A stretch of 64,000 bases of DNA. Source: Acanthornis magna. Its lineage: Eukaryota; Chordata; Aves; Passeriformes; Acanthizidae. Position numbers and translations under genes: made by a program. Where the stretch lies: positions 3,577,501-3,641,500 of the forward strand of contig JAWUZG010000027.1 in NCBI GenBank assembly GCA_036785705.1, written 5' to 3'. Positions 23,701 through 36,931 of the stretch are shown piece by piece. Within the stretch, counting starts at the first letter, position 1, and every line of letters begins with the position of its first letter. Under the pieces are notes generated by a model. The model had not been told where the DNA came from. It saw nothing but the letters and a program-made list of their open reading frames with translations, and did not search any database.

Positions 23701-25985
23701 AGTATACATAGTTTGTGTCCACACAATTATGGCTATTTATAAATATTTATCTGTATTGTCTGTGCATATATTATGTAAGACAGTGTTAGCTCCCTTCAGC
23801 TCACTTGAAGCATTATAATTAATCACCTCACTCCTGCAAGATGCACAGTATGCCCCAGTGTGCTGCAGACTGTCCCCACTGTCACCTGACAGGACATAAA
23901 GATAAGAAGCAATGCTCAGAAAAAGACTCTGGATGAAATGATCTGAAGTCACAGTGAAGGCTGAATCCCAGTTTCAAATGTGAAAGCCAACTAATTTTAT
24001 GTTCTTAGAAGCCTAAAATATTCTTTAAAATGTGACTTTGTTTCCTAAGTCATTTCAGCAATGCAAAGAATGTGACTTTCCAGGTTTTACAGCCTCGAGT
24101 ACATCATTTGCTGAAAGTTTCTTTCTCTAAAAGTGACAAATTATTTCACTGCACATCCCTTGTGAGGACACTCCTGAAAGAAAAGCTTTCAGTAGCCATG
24201 CTTCATGCCATACTTTCCATTTTCCCACTTAAACTGGTTTGCAGACAGATATATAAATCCAATTTCAGAAAGTTTGGTGTTACAGCTTGGGTGGGTTAGA
24301 TGGATAACTAAGGGCTTATCCATATGTCCTGAATATGCAAGGCTTGGCTCAAAATCTCATGAGGACAGAGCTCCTGCTTCCAGTCGGGCTGGATTTGCTA
24401 GCCTATCTTTTTCTTCCAGAAACACACCCTTAACACAGACTGCCAGCAGCTACATCTGGTACTACCCTACTTTTTGAACATTTTGCTTTAAAATTAGAGG
24501 GGGGAGTAGCCAAATATTTTAGGACTTGCTAAATGGTTTTCTTCAAGAAATGTGCATGCCCATGCATACCATGTAATGCATGCAAGACATGTACCAAAGA
24601 TCCAGAAAAATATCATGGCGCCATCTCAAACCTGACACATCTGTCCTGCCTGACAGAATAAAGCTACCAGTGAAATATTTTTAACTATTTCAGGTGATAT
24701 TTAAAATTCTACCTTTAAACTTTACAACAATTCCATAGGAAAGAGAGTGGGACAGTGCAAACACATTTGCTTTGGGGTTGATACGGAATGTGCTTCTGAA
24801 GATTATTGCTTTTTACAATATTTTGCTGTAAAAACAAAATTCAGAAAGTTTTAACCAATTGCAGCAGTTTATTGCTCAAACAGTTACATTCTCTTCTAGA
24901 AAGCAGAGAAGAGACACTGATGGGTTAGGCTATTGTTCATCCTTATAACAGTAGGGACACCCATCTAATGGGCAGCAGGTCCCAAAATGCCAGGTTAATT
25001 TTCCTGGTAGCCAAGAGGAGAACTTGTGCAGAGTGTAGTGGGCCTTCCTCAGTTTTTCAACTCATGAAGTGGGGACACTGTGGAAGAGAGAGCCTTAGCC
25101 AGGGAGGCAAGTGGAGGGGAGAAGGTGAATTGGTCCCTCTTGGCACCTCGGGGGTCCCCAGCCCTGCTGAGCTCTGGCAATGCCAGGGAGGAACTGCCTC
25201 ATGCTGTGCCTGGACCCTGACCTGCTGCAAAGCAGAGCCTCCCTGCTCCCCTTAAACTCAGCAAAATGAGAAATAGGGGTGTGACAAGAGCAGCAAACAC
25301 AGCAGTTCAGTTCTTCATCCCACAGCCCACAGAATATAAATGCTGTTGTGATGCTCGATGGAACAGCTCCACAGAGGAGCAGAAAGGAAACCCTGGAGCT
25401 GAAGTGCCCTTATTCCTCTCCTGCTGGCTCCATGCTCCCTCTTCACAGGGCTGGGCACAGCCCAAGGACACATGGCATGAACTGCTCAATTTTGGGCTCT
25501 CTAATGTGCTATTAACAAAGAATAATTTCAGGATCTGTATTGGAAGAGTAGCATTACACCCTGCTAATCTTAGTTACACGCCTGCCTATCCAAGATAAAA
25601 AACCAAACCCAAACAAACTCAGCTTGGATTCCCAGATGGGTCCACGAGATCAGCATTTTGTCAGCAGTGGTGGACCCCAGGCTGCTCTGGGACTTGGGTT
25701 AGCCATTGCCCACACATCATCAGCAAGGCATCAGCTCTCGCGGCTGCAGCTGCACGAGCATCAAAGGAGTGGTGACATCTTGTGACCAGAATCTGTCTTT
25801 TTGGTAGTTACTACCCAAAACAAAAGTTGATCACTTGCATATTTGATGAGGCAAAACCTTTAAAGTATTTTATTTCTTTTTGATACTTCAGTCAAAAAGT
25901 TATATGGATTTTGTTACGTTTAACATCTGGTCCAACAATGTGCATTTCCATTAAGGAAAACACAAACCAGCAAGGACAAGCCAAA

Positions 25986-26020
25986 ACACACACACTCACA
26001 CACACTCACACACACACAAA
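25986..26020. repeat. (CA)n microsatellite with CTCA interruptions
   Basis: CA repeats are interrupted twice by CACT. Confidence 0.9.
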
Positions 26021-28402
26021 ATGTTACTGTCGTTTTTACATGCTTTATCCAGATAGGATTTTTAACATGTACAGGAGCTGTATCTGATGTTATGCACTTG
26101 GGTCTAGATATGGAACTTGAAAAAATTAATTTCTTTTCTTGAGTATCATCTTGTTTTATTTCGGGCTTTGCAAGTCTTTTTCTACTTAACTGGCAGCAGG
26201 CAGCCCTCAAATTGCATTTTAAATGTATGATTTATATAGGTATAAAAAGATGTGGGATTAAGAAAGCTTTAACATTATATTTCACAATTCATTTAACAAA
26301 GTAGCAGTAGTTAGAAAATTTTACTTGGCAAGATCTTACTGGGGTGGGAGTGGGCCTGTATGTGGAAAAGGGACCTGAGGAATGTTCCTATGATTAGTTT
26401 GAGGCAGCACAGCCCAACGATGGGAATTTGCTCTGGGAGGTAGATCTTGCTGTAAACCATTCAAGATTAGATACGAGGCACTGACATATGACAAATGAAA
26501 CTGCTGAGAGAGTGCCCCATATGAGCTAATGATTTTCAATCTTTAATTAAGCACCTAGCTTGGCACAGTGTCTTAGATTTGTGTAAATAAGTACCTTTAA
26601 GGTTCAGGGTCAGAGCTTGGATGGGAATTTTGCTGAGGAAAGCTGAGCTGGAGGGGCATTTAGGAAGCAAAATTTTAGCTGCTCTTCATTCAGAGCATTG
26701 AGCGAAGAGGGTCAGGTCTGGCCACCTCTGCCCGGTCCCGTGGCACCTCCCTGGCAGTGGGGACTGCCCAAATTCCCTGCAGGGACACATTCCCTGGGAG
26801 GGCCAGAGCACGCTGGCTTTCAGCAAGGAGGGGCACTCTGCAGCATCTGGGTGGAAAGAGGGGGAGAGAATCCTGCTCAGAATCTGCTTAGCTTGGGCCT
26901 TGTGTTCCCTGACCTCCAAGGTTTTGGGCACAATTTTATACCCACAGCTGACTGTGGGCACACAAATTATAGCATTCAGGAATTTAACTACCTGATGATT
27001 GGGCCTCTGCTCAGTGTTGTAACCCCAAGCATTCCACATTCATGAGAGAAGCCTCCAAAAAAATTAGAAAAACCTGTGAGATTGGCTTCAGGAGCATGAA
27101 TTAATACTTTTTGAAACTTCTGCTTTTTTGAGCCTGCATGGCTTGCATTTGCAAGTCCTCCCACCATCACAAACAGTGGGAACTTTGAAAAAATACAGCA
27201 GTGAAATCAGGTTTCTGCTCATCAAAATGAATCACAAAACTGGACCTTCAGAAAGACAACAGTAAAAAAAAAATCAAGACTTAGGATAAAATTTCTGAAG
27301 ATTGTACTATAGAGGCTGCCAGGCAGTGTCTATAATAATATATGTAATGTACATAATAATGTATATAAACATGAGCATCTCAACCAAATATACACACAGG
27401 CAAACAATTGTTGTACAGACACACAAAATCCACATGTAAATACACATTTACAAAGATGTCACCCAGGACTCCAGGATGGGTAATGCCTGTCTTTCAGGAA
27501 CAATGACACTTTCTAGGGTGTCAGGGAAGTGCATCAGAGGCTCCTTGGGACAGTGCCCATAGTGTTGAGCCACAGAAGAATAAGGAGCCCCATGAACCTC
27601 CCCTTCTCCCACTCCCTTAGCAAATTTCTCACTTGGCCTTTTCAACCAAAAGCAGATGCCAGAAACGCAGGTAGAGCACGACAAAATACCTACACCTCAC
27701 CAAGGATTACTGCTCATGGAGTAGTATGTCTTGGGGTGACAGATCTCACTGGCAGTGCTTTCCTGGAGGTCCTCAGATCTCAGTGCTCTTTGGTGGAGGT
27801 GTAAATGTTGCCTCCAGCCACCTCCTGTGATGGATTTTGCTGCAGTTCTTGTAGCTGCAGCTGCATGTTGATAAAGCTGCAGAAATGTGTTAGTTTCAAC
27901 AAAACCAAACATTTTTCAGCAACATCAAGCACAGCTTCTAAGTATGTTTATTCATATCTACAAACACATATAGATAGCAATAGATTATTTGAACCCTGAT
28001 TTGTGGAACAGGATTGAAATCTTATTTGGGGGTCTTTGGAAAAAGACCTTCTCCACAGGCCTGAAATGGTTACAGGGAAGATGCTGGAGACCCGCGGGTA
28101 TGTCATAGTGCATTCATCTCCTCACTACAACTGAAATGCTGCTGATGCAGCAGAAGGTGGCAAGTTTTCTATCAGTATGGAAGACAAGAAGGTGATTCAA
28201 TGCATTCCAGTGTCCACAAAATACCAACTCATCACAGCCTCGCTGATTTTCTTCTTTTAGAGCAGTTGCAGCTATAGGAATTTCTTCCCCAACTCGGTTA
28301 ACCCTTCTGGAAAACACTTTTCCTGCCTCTGATAGGCTAACTTGACCTTGACCTGGGAAAAGCCTGTGGTTCCAGAAGGTATGAGGTATGAGTAGAGGGA
28401 GG

Positions 28403-28720
28403 TCAGACCTCAACAGGGGCTGCAGCTCCTCCTGAGGGGCAGTGGGGAGGCAGCTCCGATCTCTGCTCTCTGGGACAGGGACAGGGTCTGGGGACGGCTG
28501 GAGCTGTGCCAGGGCAGCTCAGGCTGGAGATCAGGGAAAGGCTCTTCCCCAGAGGGTGTGGGCACTGCCCAGGCTCCCCAGGGAATGGGCACGGCCCCGA
28601 GGCTGCCACAGCTCCAGGAGTGTTTGGACAATGCCCTCAGGGCTGCACAGGGTGGGATTGTTGGGGTGTCCTGAGTTGGACTTGATGGGTCCCTTCCAAC
28701 TCAGGATATTTTATGATTCT
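28403..28720 (+). mobile_element. CR1 LINE 3' fragment
   Basis: The fragment carries CTGCAGCTCCTCCTGAGGGG, GATCTCTGCTCTCTGGGACAG, GGCTCTTCCCCAGAGGGTG and CCTTCCAACTCAGGATATTTTATGATTCT, the order of the CR1 3' UTR ending in the ATTCTATG-type tail. It is 5' truncated. About 115 bp (28549-28664) is nearly identical to the copy at 36.74 kb. Confidence 0.9.
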
Positions 28721-29680
28721 TGCCTAGGTTGCTCAGCTATCTTATACTTGCTACCGTATGTTGGCAAGGGAGAATAAAAACCAAATATTCTCTTTAATAT
28801 TGAAACCCCAGAAATTTGGGAAAAAACAAACCATACAATTTAAGTGAAACTCAAACAACTCAGGAGGGTGCCCTCTATTTGCAGGGATAACCAGATCTGT
28901 ACAGCTTTTATTTTAAGGCCAGTTTCTGAAGCAGTAAGCATTTTTTACTCCCTCCTACTTCATTATGCCATTGTACTCAGATTTCGGCCCTTTTATCCTT
29001 TGCCCATTTCAGTCATGTTCTGGGATCTGCATCGAAACCACTACAGGAGATGGTCTGCAGCATCAGTAATGCTTTCAGACAAGCTCGGTAGCTCATATTT
29101 CTTTGTTAGCATCCCATTGCGAAGGGGAAAGATCAGCTCGCTTTGTTCTTAGGCCCTGATTTTCATAAGCTAATGATGACTGTGGGTGTAATTATGGTCA
29201 GGCTTAAGTGGTAGCGCGAGGGCAGAAAAACAGAGAGGCACTTCCGTGGGGCTGCCTTCCCTCTGCTGCACACACGGAGCGGGGCAGTGCTCGGCTCCCC
29301 CGGCACAACCTGGCCCGGGAGGGAGGGATGGGGCAGAGCTGGTGGGGCTTGGCCATGTGGAACGGGAGGGTGGCAGAGGAGCAAGAGTTTGTGTCCCTCC
29401 TGACATGAACCTCCTCCGCACAGCAGTGCGTTTCTTTTTGGCTCACTCTTGAGCAGGACACTTCAGTGGATTTTTTTGTGTGTCTAACATTGTGTAATTG
29501 TTGCCCTGGTGGAAAAAAATGTATTTCTGGCTGATTATTCACTTAGTAGCTCGACTAAATAGTGCAATGGGTGCTGCGTTTAAAGGGGATGGGACATCCT
29601 GTGGGTGGAATAGTCCATAAGTTTACCACTTGTGTTATAGGTATAGATATATAGGCAAAATCTTTAATTATGCAGTGAAT

Positions 29681-29745
29681 ATAGAATCATAAAATGGTTT
29701 GGGTTGGAATAGACCTTAGAGATCACCTAGTTCCAGCTCCCTGCA
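29681..29745 (-). mobile_element. short CR1 LINE 3' end
   Basis: ATAGAATCATAAAATGGTTTGGGTTGGAATAGACCTTAGAGATCACCTAGTTCCAGCTCC is the reverse complement of a CR1 3' terminus. It lies about 460 bp upstream of WNT7B exon 4. Confidence 0.85.
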
Positions 29746-30205
29746 TGTAAGCCTATTCTGTCACACAGCATATACTGTTCTTTTTGAATATTCTTTGATC
29801 ATTACTTAAAGCAATTAAATATTCTGAATCTTATGCCACTTAAAAAACCCCATAGCCCTTTTTTCTTTTCTGTTTTCAAAATGAAAATTACTTGAAAAAT
29901 TTAAAGTCTCCTGTGGCTCTAAAGACATATCTTCTGAAATGTAAGTAGATATCCTCCAATATTTGGAAACAGAATGGAAATATTTTCCCAAAAAATGACA
30001 AAACACTGTATTTCCAACCACGTGCCACTTAAAACAAAATGTGTCATGATCATTCTGCTGAGAGGTGAGACGATTTATAAGCATGCATTGGAAAAATTTC
30101 AACCAGCAATAATGAATACTCATGTGAACTGAACAGACTGAGGTTTAGGTAGGCTTGCAATGCTGTTTTCCTGCAGTAACAATGTGCAAATGTCTGTACA
30201 CGTAG

Positions 30206-30685
30206 GTTCTCGAAGAGAGAATGAAACTGGAGTGCAAGTGTCACGGAGTTTCAGGCTCCTGTACAACTAAGACCTGCTGGACCACGCTTCCTAAATTCAG
30301 AGAGATCGGATATATTTTGAAAGAGAAATACAATGCTGCGGTGCAAGTGGAGGTGGTACGAGCCAGTAGACTGAGACAACCAACCTTCCTGAAGATCAAA
30401 CAGATTAAGAGCTACCAGAAGCCCATGGAAACGGATTTAGTGTACATCGAAAAGTCACCCAACTACTGTGAGGAAGATGCTTCCACAGGGAGCGTCGGCA
30501 CCCAGGGACGGCTCTGCAACCGCACCTCTCCCAACGCGGATGGGTGCGACATGATGTGCTGCGGCAGGGGCTACAACACGCACCAGTACACCAAGGTGTG
30601 GCAGTGCAACTGCAAATTCCACTGGTGCTGCTTCGTGAAGTGCAACACGTGCAGCGAGCGGACAGAGGTGTTCACCTGCAAATAA
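30206..30685 (+). CDS. WNT7B: WNT7B exon 4 (terminal coding exon)
   Basis: This exon encodes the last 159 residues of WNT7B and ends in TAA. It opens with [19 protein letters not shown]. The first serine of that CHGVSGSC motif (codon 30251-30253) is the residue that Porcupine acylates in Wnt proteins, which is needed for secretion and Frizzled binding. The C-terminal cysteine-rich domain is intact: [21 protein letters not shown] (NRT is a possible glycosylation site), [21 protein letters not shown] and [34 protein letters not shown], the CNRTSP segment and the TEVFTCK ending fit WNT7B; WNT7A differs at these places. The acceptor is ACACGTAG|GTT, with no pyrimidine tract directly before it. 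Starting translation at the internal ATG at 30221 would be an artefact, because the exon joins exon 3 in phase 0. Confidence 0.95.
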   Translation, partial: VLEERMKLECKCHGVSGSCTTKTCWTTLPKFREIGYILKEKYNAAVQVEVVRASRLRQPTFLKIKQIKSYQKPMETDLVYIEKSPNYCEEDASTGSVGTQGRLCNRTSPNADGCDMMCCGRGYNTHQYTKVWQCNCKFHWCCFVKCNTCSERTEVFTCK

Positions 30686-33550
30686 CGGCGGCAGGCGCGA
30701 GCGAATGAGCGAACCACCGCGAGCGAGGAAAGCGGAGCACCACACACAACGACAGCATCATTTTGCACATCTGATCCTCCTGGGGAAAGAACCCCAGCCA
30801 ACACCACAACAACTGCTCCCTCCCCACTGCTACTTACACTTCTAAGGATGGTGCATTTTGGCTGGCTGGCTGTTGTAACTGCTTTGGAAACAAGGGCAAC
30901 AGGATTAAGGTGATGTTGGCAACCACATGAAACTTTCTCTCTGTCTCTCTCTTTTTTTTTTTTTTTTTTAAACTACAATCTGGGTGTTGTAGAGTTCTCC
31001 TAGTGTTTTAAGTTATACATATCAGAGAAGCTGATTGCATTGCAGCTCCCATGACATTAAAAGAAAAAGACTTTCTCCTCTTTTACATCAACAAAACTGT
31101 CTAGCCCTGTGTAAACAAAGACTTTTTTTAAGGAAATGGAATCTTCACTGACTAGAACACAGCATTCTCGCTGCGAAACCCAGAATTTCTAAGAAAGCAG
31201 GTAGAGAGAAAACAACTGGTAGGGAGGAAAATCTATGGCAGAAATACTCCACTATCAGTTTGGAATAAAACCCCAACAAACATTCACAAAATTACATCAG
31301 CTGCCAGTGACACTGGAACTCTTTGAATGAACACTAAAAATAATTATTTATGTTTTTAATAGTATCAAAAAATTCTAAGCACTAACGGGTAGCTATGTCT
31401 TAATTCTGTACTAAATGTAAACTTATTGGAACTCTGACTTTATGACTTTTGTATTTGGTTCTCCCTAAGTTCTTCAATGCTACTGATCTGTTGTCACTCC
31501 ACTATTAGAGTTCAATTACTGTAGGCCTTAAGCAATTGCCAGAACTGAGCGAAAATATCACATGAAACTTCGGTTACCAGTGTTTGATATTGACTTTTCC
31601 CGCTTGCCTCCTGAATAAGAATGACTTTTTTTAGACTCAGGCCTGAGGCGTGGAGCACTCAGCTCCTCGTAGGGAGTTTTTAGGATACAAAGATGTGCTT
31701 CAACAAAGATCAAAGGTTTTGCTTTGCCATCGGATGCACTGGCAGGGTCTTCCAGGCATTGCATTTTCCCTTTAATGGTTGAAAGTTAATATTTCCAAGA
31801 GTTTTAAATAACTTATGCTCAGTATGCACTCAGAAGTCAATAAAAGTACGGCAGCTGAGCTCTAGGTTGCTGCAACCTCTGAGCTGCCATGGCTTCACAA
31901 CAGAAAGCTAAAATTTGGGTTAGTCTGTGTCATCATTATCTTAAGGTTGACGATAACATACCCCCTGGTAAGCACATGAATGTTAAAAGAAAGAATCTTA
32001 CTTCTTAAGAGCACTCAATCCTAATTCCCACACCTTTTCCCTACGAGAGATTTTTAAAACAGCCTCAGATATTTTACTGCTGTAAAATCTAGTGTTTTAA
32101 CCCCAAGAGCCCAGATATGCCCACTGATAACACAGCCCATTTAACCACATAACTATTTGCTTGTCCCAAGGGTCCCTGCTCAATTTCCTGGTAACTTGGA
32201 TTAAAAATGTCCTTACATCTGCACATCTGCATTTTTAGTTTTGTTTCATTTCATTGCTTTTCCGGAGGGGCTGCAGGGCCACGAGCCCTCCCCAGCTGAC
32301 ACGGAAGATCTTGTTCATGCACATAGTGCTCTTGGGGCGAGGGCTGGTGGGGCCAGAGCTCCGCCAGCTCCTGTGATGGATATGTGAATGAGTCTGAATT
32401 ACCTCTGTGGTTTGTGGGCCCGGATTGTCAAAAGCAACTAATGGTTTGGGGACCTTCATTGGAACACTCATGAGGACCTGTCTTTCTGACCCCAAGCACT
32501 TACCCTCGAGAATCAGACCCCTTTGATGACTCCCCTCCAGAGCAATGCAAAATTGCTTTTTTTTTTTTGATGTTGTTGTTGGTTTCTAAATACCAGCTTT
32601 GGCATGAATGAGTGCAACTTCACAGAAGTCAACAGGGGCCCCCAAAAGACTAGATTCACTCCATGTAGTTTAAAGTCCCTTGGATTCATGGGTATTGTTG
32701 TTGAATAATAGTGATAATACTGTACGTTCACTACATTCTTGACAGGAAGCAAATAAAGCTCCCAAACACAGTAATGCACAGTCTTATGGTACTAGATACT
32801 GTAAATATATTAGAATAGTATTTGTTAAGTACAATTGAGGAATCCAATTAAGTTATATTATTGTATATCGTTTAAATGTCTATAGAGTATTTTAAATTAT
32901 TGCGAACTACACTGCGTTGAAAAAAGAAAAAAAGAAAAAAACGTTATATATTATAACACCAACCACTCTGAAAAGTGGACCAAAGTGACACTTTCTCTCT
33001 TTTCTGTCCGCACCCCTATTTAAAATAGCTCTTTCTGCTATTGTAAGATCACTGTAACAGTCCCGTGGCTGGGTTAGCAGTCTAGAATGTAATGTTTCAG
33101 AGCATCCTACAAAAGCTTTGTTCATGTGGAGGTGCAGCATTCAAAAAGGGGCTGTATGGCACAAAGCAGGGGCTGGTGGTGGGAATGCTTGGACTTTGAA
33201 ATATGTCCCAAGGAAAAACAGTTTTGGTCAGAAAGCACTGTTACCACTAATGTACTGAAACACTCCCCAAAATGGTGACTTTTAACGAAGGTGTCTGTGA
33301 ATAGAAGTGGGTTACACACTACTTTTATTTTTTAAAATGTAGTTTGATGTCAAAGACCTGTGACAATAGAGGTTTGAACAAGACCAGCAACATGTTGTTT
33401 AACCATACCTTAGCCATGACAGAACTCAAAATACTTTATGTTATTAAAGAACTTAAGATCAAAGATCAATTTGTTTACTATGTTAATGTTTTATGGCAAG
33501 CAGAAAACAAAAATTGAAATGTGTTTCCATTAAAACCTAATTTTTTCCCC
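30686..33550 (+). other. WNT7B: putative WNT7B 3' UTR, end uncertain
   Basis: This stretch follows the WNT7B stop codon and contains no recognisable coding sequence. It is AU-rich, with an ATTTA element at 31346-31350 and a pyrimidine tract at 30932-30969 that ends in 18 T. Candidate poly(A) hexamers are AATAAA at 31264-31269, 31839-31844, 32752-32757 and 33843-33848, and ATTAAA at 33529-33534. The last ATTAAA has a T-rich stretch downstream. A Pumilio-type element, TGTAAATA, lies at 32810-32817 and would be in the mRNA only if a distal site is used. The drawn end is a guess at the ATTAAA near 33.53 kb. Transcript data would be needed to fix it. Confidence 0.5.
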
Positions 33551-36500
33551 TTCTAGTTCCTTTTTCTTTTATTTGTTCTTTGCTTAGGAAAAAAAGAAAG
33601 GCAACAAGGTCTTATGCAAAGGCCATTTGTGTACAGGCTTCTCCAGATGAGAAATGATAGGCAAATCCCAAGTCCTAAGCAGTTTTTGTGTTTTGAGAAA
33701 AACAGTAATGAACATGACTGTGCGTGGTATCAGTCCCAAGCCATCTACCTACACCAGTGCTACAGAGAAACTGGCACCAACATTGCCACTGTCAGAGACT
33801 TTAGTTGGCTGAAATGGAAAGATGAATTTTCTGGTGGAAGAAAATAAATGTTTTGTGATAGAAATGTGGCATCCGACACAAAAATGGTGCTTGACCATGA
33901 ACCTCACATAACAGATTAGCAAAGAGAGACGAACAAGAGGTGCAGAGGAGAGGCTTGAAGGCCCTGATTTAGGCACCTGTGCATGCTCCAGCTTATTCAG
34001 GCCAGGTATGGACACATCTGAGAACCCTTCCTGAATCTGAACCTGCAGGATTTTACAGCATTTACCTTGGTTACAATAGTTACAGCTTCTTTGATACTGA
34101 GAATAGTGTCTTCCCGTACAAAATCTAATGAAAATGTACAACATTTGCTTTATTTACCCCCCAGGGAAGACATCCAGATACAGATAGAACTATAGTGAAA
34201 TTCTACATGAACTGAGTCCAAAATAACTTCATTAAAATGAAATGAGTTGGCCTGGGTTTACAGCAGCATAAGTATGCACAGCATTTTACCCGCAGATGCC
34301 AAAGAAAGCACTGCACCTTCTTTCTAATTACATCATGGGAAACTTGTTAATAGAGCTGCAGGAAGTTTTTATAGCACATGGTAATATTACATTTGTTTCT
34401 ATGATGACATCTGGAAATGAGATGAAACTCTTCAAAAGCTTTGCAAACCTTTTAACAGAGCTAAAGCCTGTTGTGAGCAGGTCACCTAAAGTTTTAAACA
34501 CATTTCCATTGGTTTCTTTCCTAGTTGAAGATTAAGACCCCAAAGTGATACTGAAGGTAACACATCAAGTCCTTCCCTTTCGCTTTCCCACGCAAATAAC
34601 TCACTGTGGCTTTCACTATTGAAGACACTATTGGCATTCAGCAGAAAATGCTTTCCATAAAGCTGATTTGCATTCATAGCAATTTTAATAACTGGGCAGA
34701 ATGACTGCACGTTTCCTCTCCAGCCCTTCAGAGCTTTTGTTGCAGTGACAGTTCCCACAGCGAAGGCGATGCAGTGAGTGGTACAGTAAAGACCCAACAT
34801 TCTTCTCTGTGAGTGATGGCCACAACAACATGTGGGATATACACAACAAAAACTATGCCTAAGGGAAAAAAACATCAAAGTTGGAAAGGCAGGGGCAGTT
34901 GTATGCAATTCCAGTTTGTGATACTGATATTGTAAGAAACCTCTTGTGTGCTAAACAAACCGCACTGTAGGCTGAACTTCACCCACAAATTCATTTCCCA
35001 TCAAATCCAAAGTCCTTGTCTGCATCTCTGCACATTCAGACTTGTACAAGCCTATCCAAAGGCTGGAAAGCATTTTATTTTTTGTGTTTGTTTTAATTGG
35101 CATTAGGAAATGGTAGGGGATCATTTTTCTGACAGGGAACATACGTTTGCAAATTTAAAATTTGCATCTCATTTTTTAAATGAAGAGTTAGGACTTTTGC
35201 CCCCTGCACATTCCTGCAGTACAGACATGTTTGCTTTAAAAGATTTGTTTAGTGAAGAATGGCAGTTTACACATAATACATGGAGGTTGTTTCCAATGTA
35301 TTCCATAGAGCATGGAGACAGAGTTTAGTATTGTAAACTCAAAATCTTTAGTTGTGCTCTTTTTACTAAAAGCAATATACTAATTATTAGCTGTTTGGAG
35401 AACCCAGTGTGAGTCTGTTTTGATTATCCTTTTCTGAAGTTAGTGCTATGAAAGACCAAAGAATTGAAATATTAAAGTTCTCTTTGTTTCCAGGTCCTCT
35501 TATCCTTGATGCAAACAGATCCTCAGATCAACAAAAAAACAGCTTAATGAGACTTAAACTTGTGCATAGGTAATAAAAACGATTAAGATATTTGTTTCAT
35601 AGGCAATCTCAAACAATTGGCAACCGCAGCAGACACTGGAAATGTTTGCATCAAAAGCCAGCTGTATGATTAGCCTCTGCCTTCATTTGCCCCACAATTT
35701 AGGGAAAACCCTGTGTTTTAGATCCCATACAACTAAAAGGAATTCCCAAGGAGATTACAAGATTTTGATCTTATTGTTTAATTCCTGTGGCTGAGAATGA
35801 AAAGGAGCATTCCCTCAATCTTTGGGTAAAGGGAAACCCAAAGGCATTTTGAAGACTATTCACACCACTCAACTTAAAAGACTAAAGGACGGGTTAAGGG
35901 AAGTGACAGCCTCTCTGGAGTCCCTCTACAATAGGGAGACCAATCTTTCTCCAGGGGAGGCCTTAGTTCAGCTCTGACAGAGCTTCTCTCTTTCTACTGG
36001 AGAAAAACTCTAGGAGGAAAACGCTGAAAAATTTAACTGCTGAAATTAAGCGCCAAATTTGTGTCATGTGAATGAACTTCCATTTCCCCTCTTCCATTTG
36101 CCTCAGTTGCTCTTGGGTACCAATTCTACTTTCCTTATGACTTTTTAAGTGCAAGCTTTATTATTTTCTGTGTTGTGGAATAGATGCTCTATTATGTCAA
36201 TGAAATTTGCTCTGCTTTTCCTTTTTACTGCCACCCTCTCCTCTTTTCCAATGACTCCCAATTCAACACACGGACTATTTCCCCACAGAAATTATTTCGA
36301 AGAGAATTGTTAAAACCAACTATTATCTAGTGATTTGATTGAAGTAGTTTCCTACAAAGCATCTTATTTATGATTTTGAATTCCTCTCAACATATAAGGT
36401 GTACAGAGAGCACTAATTCAAGGGGTGAACATTTAATGGTGTTATGATATTGGTTGTGGACGATCTTAATGGGTGTCCATTGCAATCCTGTCCTGGTGCT

Positions 36501-36734
36501 TTCACCAGGGAGGCTCCAGGCTGTGCTGAAAGGCTCTCACAGGAGCTGATCCCAATTACCTGCACGGATTGCACCCTGGAGCTGACTTCAGCTTCCAGGT
36601 TAGGCTTGTTCTAAAGGCAGTGAAATTTTACAGTCGCGTATTTTCAGTAGTGCCAGGCATCATGTCAGCACTTTGCTGGGGTAAGTATTACATTCTTTTA
36701 AGACATAGAAACACACACATAACAGGAGGTTTAG
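33551..36734. other. downstream flank, no gene recognised
   Basis: This is AT-rich unique sequence past the putative WNT7B end. AATAAA at 33843-33848 could still be a distal poly(A) signal. Open frames of up to about 140 codons occur on both strands (for example 34486-34908, minus) but match no family I know. No repeat of note is seen. Confidence 0.6.
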
Positions 36735-36931
36735 GCTCCAGAGGGTGTGGGCACTGCCCAGGCTCCCCAGGGAATGGGCACGGCCCCGAGGCTGCCACAG
36801 CTCCAGGAGCGTTTGGACAATGCCCTCAGGGCTGCACAGGGTGGCATTGTTGGGGGTCTGTGCAGGGCTGGGGCTGGACTCGATGATCCTTGTGGGTCCC
36901 TCTAGCTCAGAATATTCTATGATTCTATGAT
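36735..36931 (+). mobile_element. CR1 LINE 3' fragment
   Basis: Starting at CTCCAGAGGGTGTGGGCACTG and ending GGACTCGATGATCCTTGTGG...ATTCTATGATTCTATGAT, this is a 5'-truncated CR1 3' end with the typical octamer-like tail. Confidence 0.92.

Larger units (their letters stand above)
18221..30205 (+). other. WNT7B: WNT7B intron 3
   Basis: This is a GT-AG intron of about 12 kb between the two coding exons. It holds a read-through reading frame (to 18430), AATAAA at 18807-18812 and 18845-18850, a SINE relic near 19.7-19.8 kb, a 22-bp tandem repeat near 20.6 kb and a CR1 element at 20.8-21.25 kb. Further along are an AT/TG repeat at 23.61-23.70 kb, paired UGCAUG motifs near 24.56 kb, a CA repeat near 26.0 kb and CR1 pieces at 28.4 and 29.7 kb. 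The remainder is unique, AT-rich sequence in which I see no exon. Confidence 0.9.

Noticed and set aside
28442..28777. 111-codon open frame, similar to one at 36745-36930
   Set aside because: The shared protein-like similarity comes from two copies of the same CR1 3' UTR, not from a gene family.
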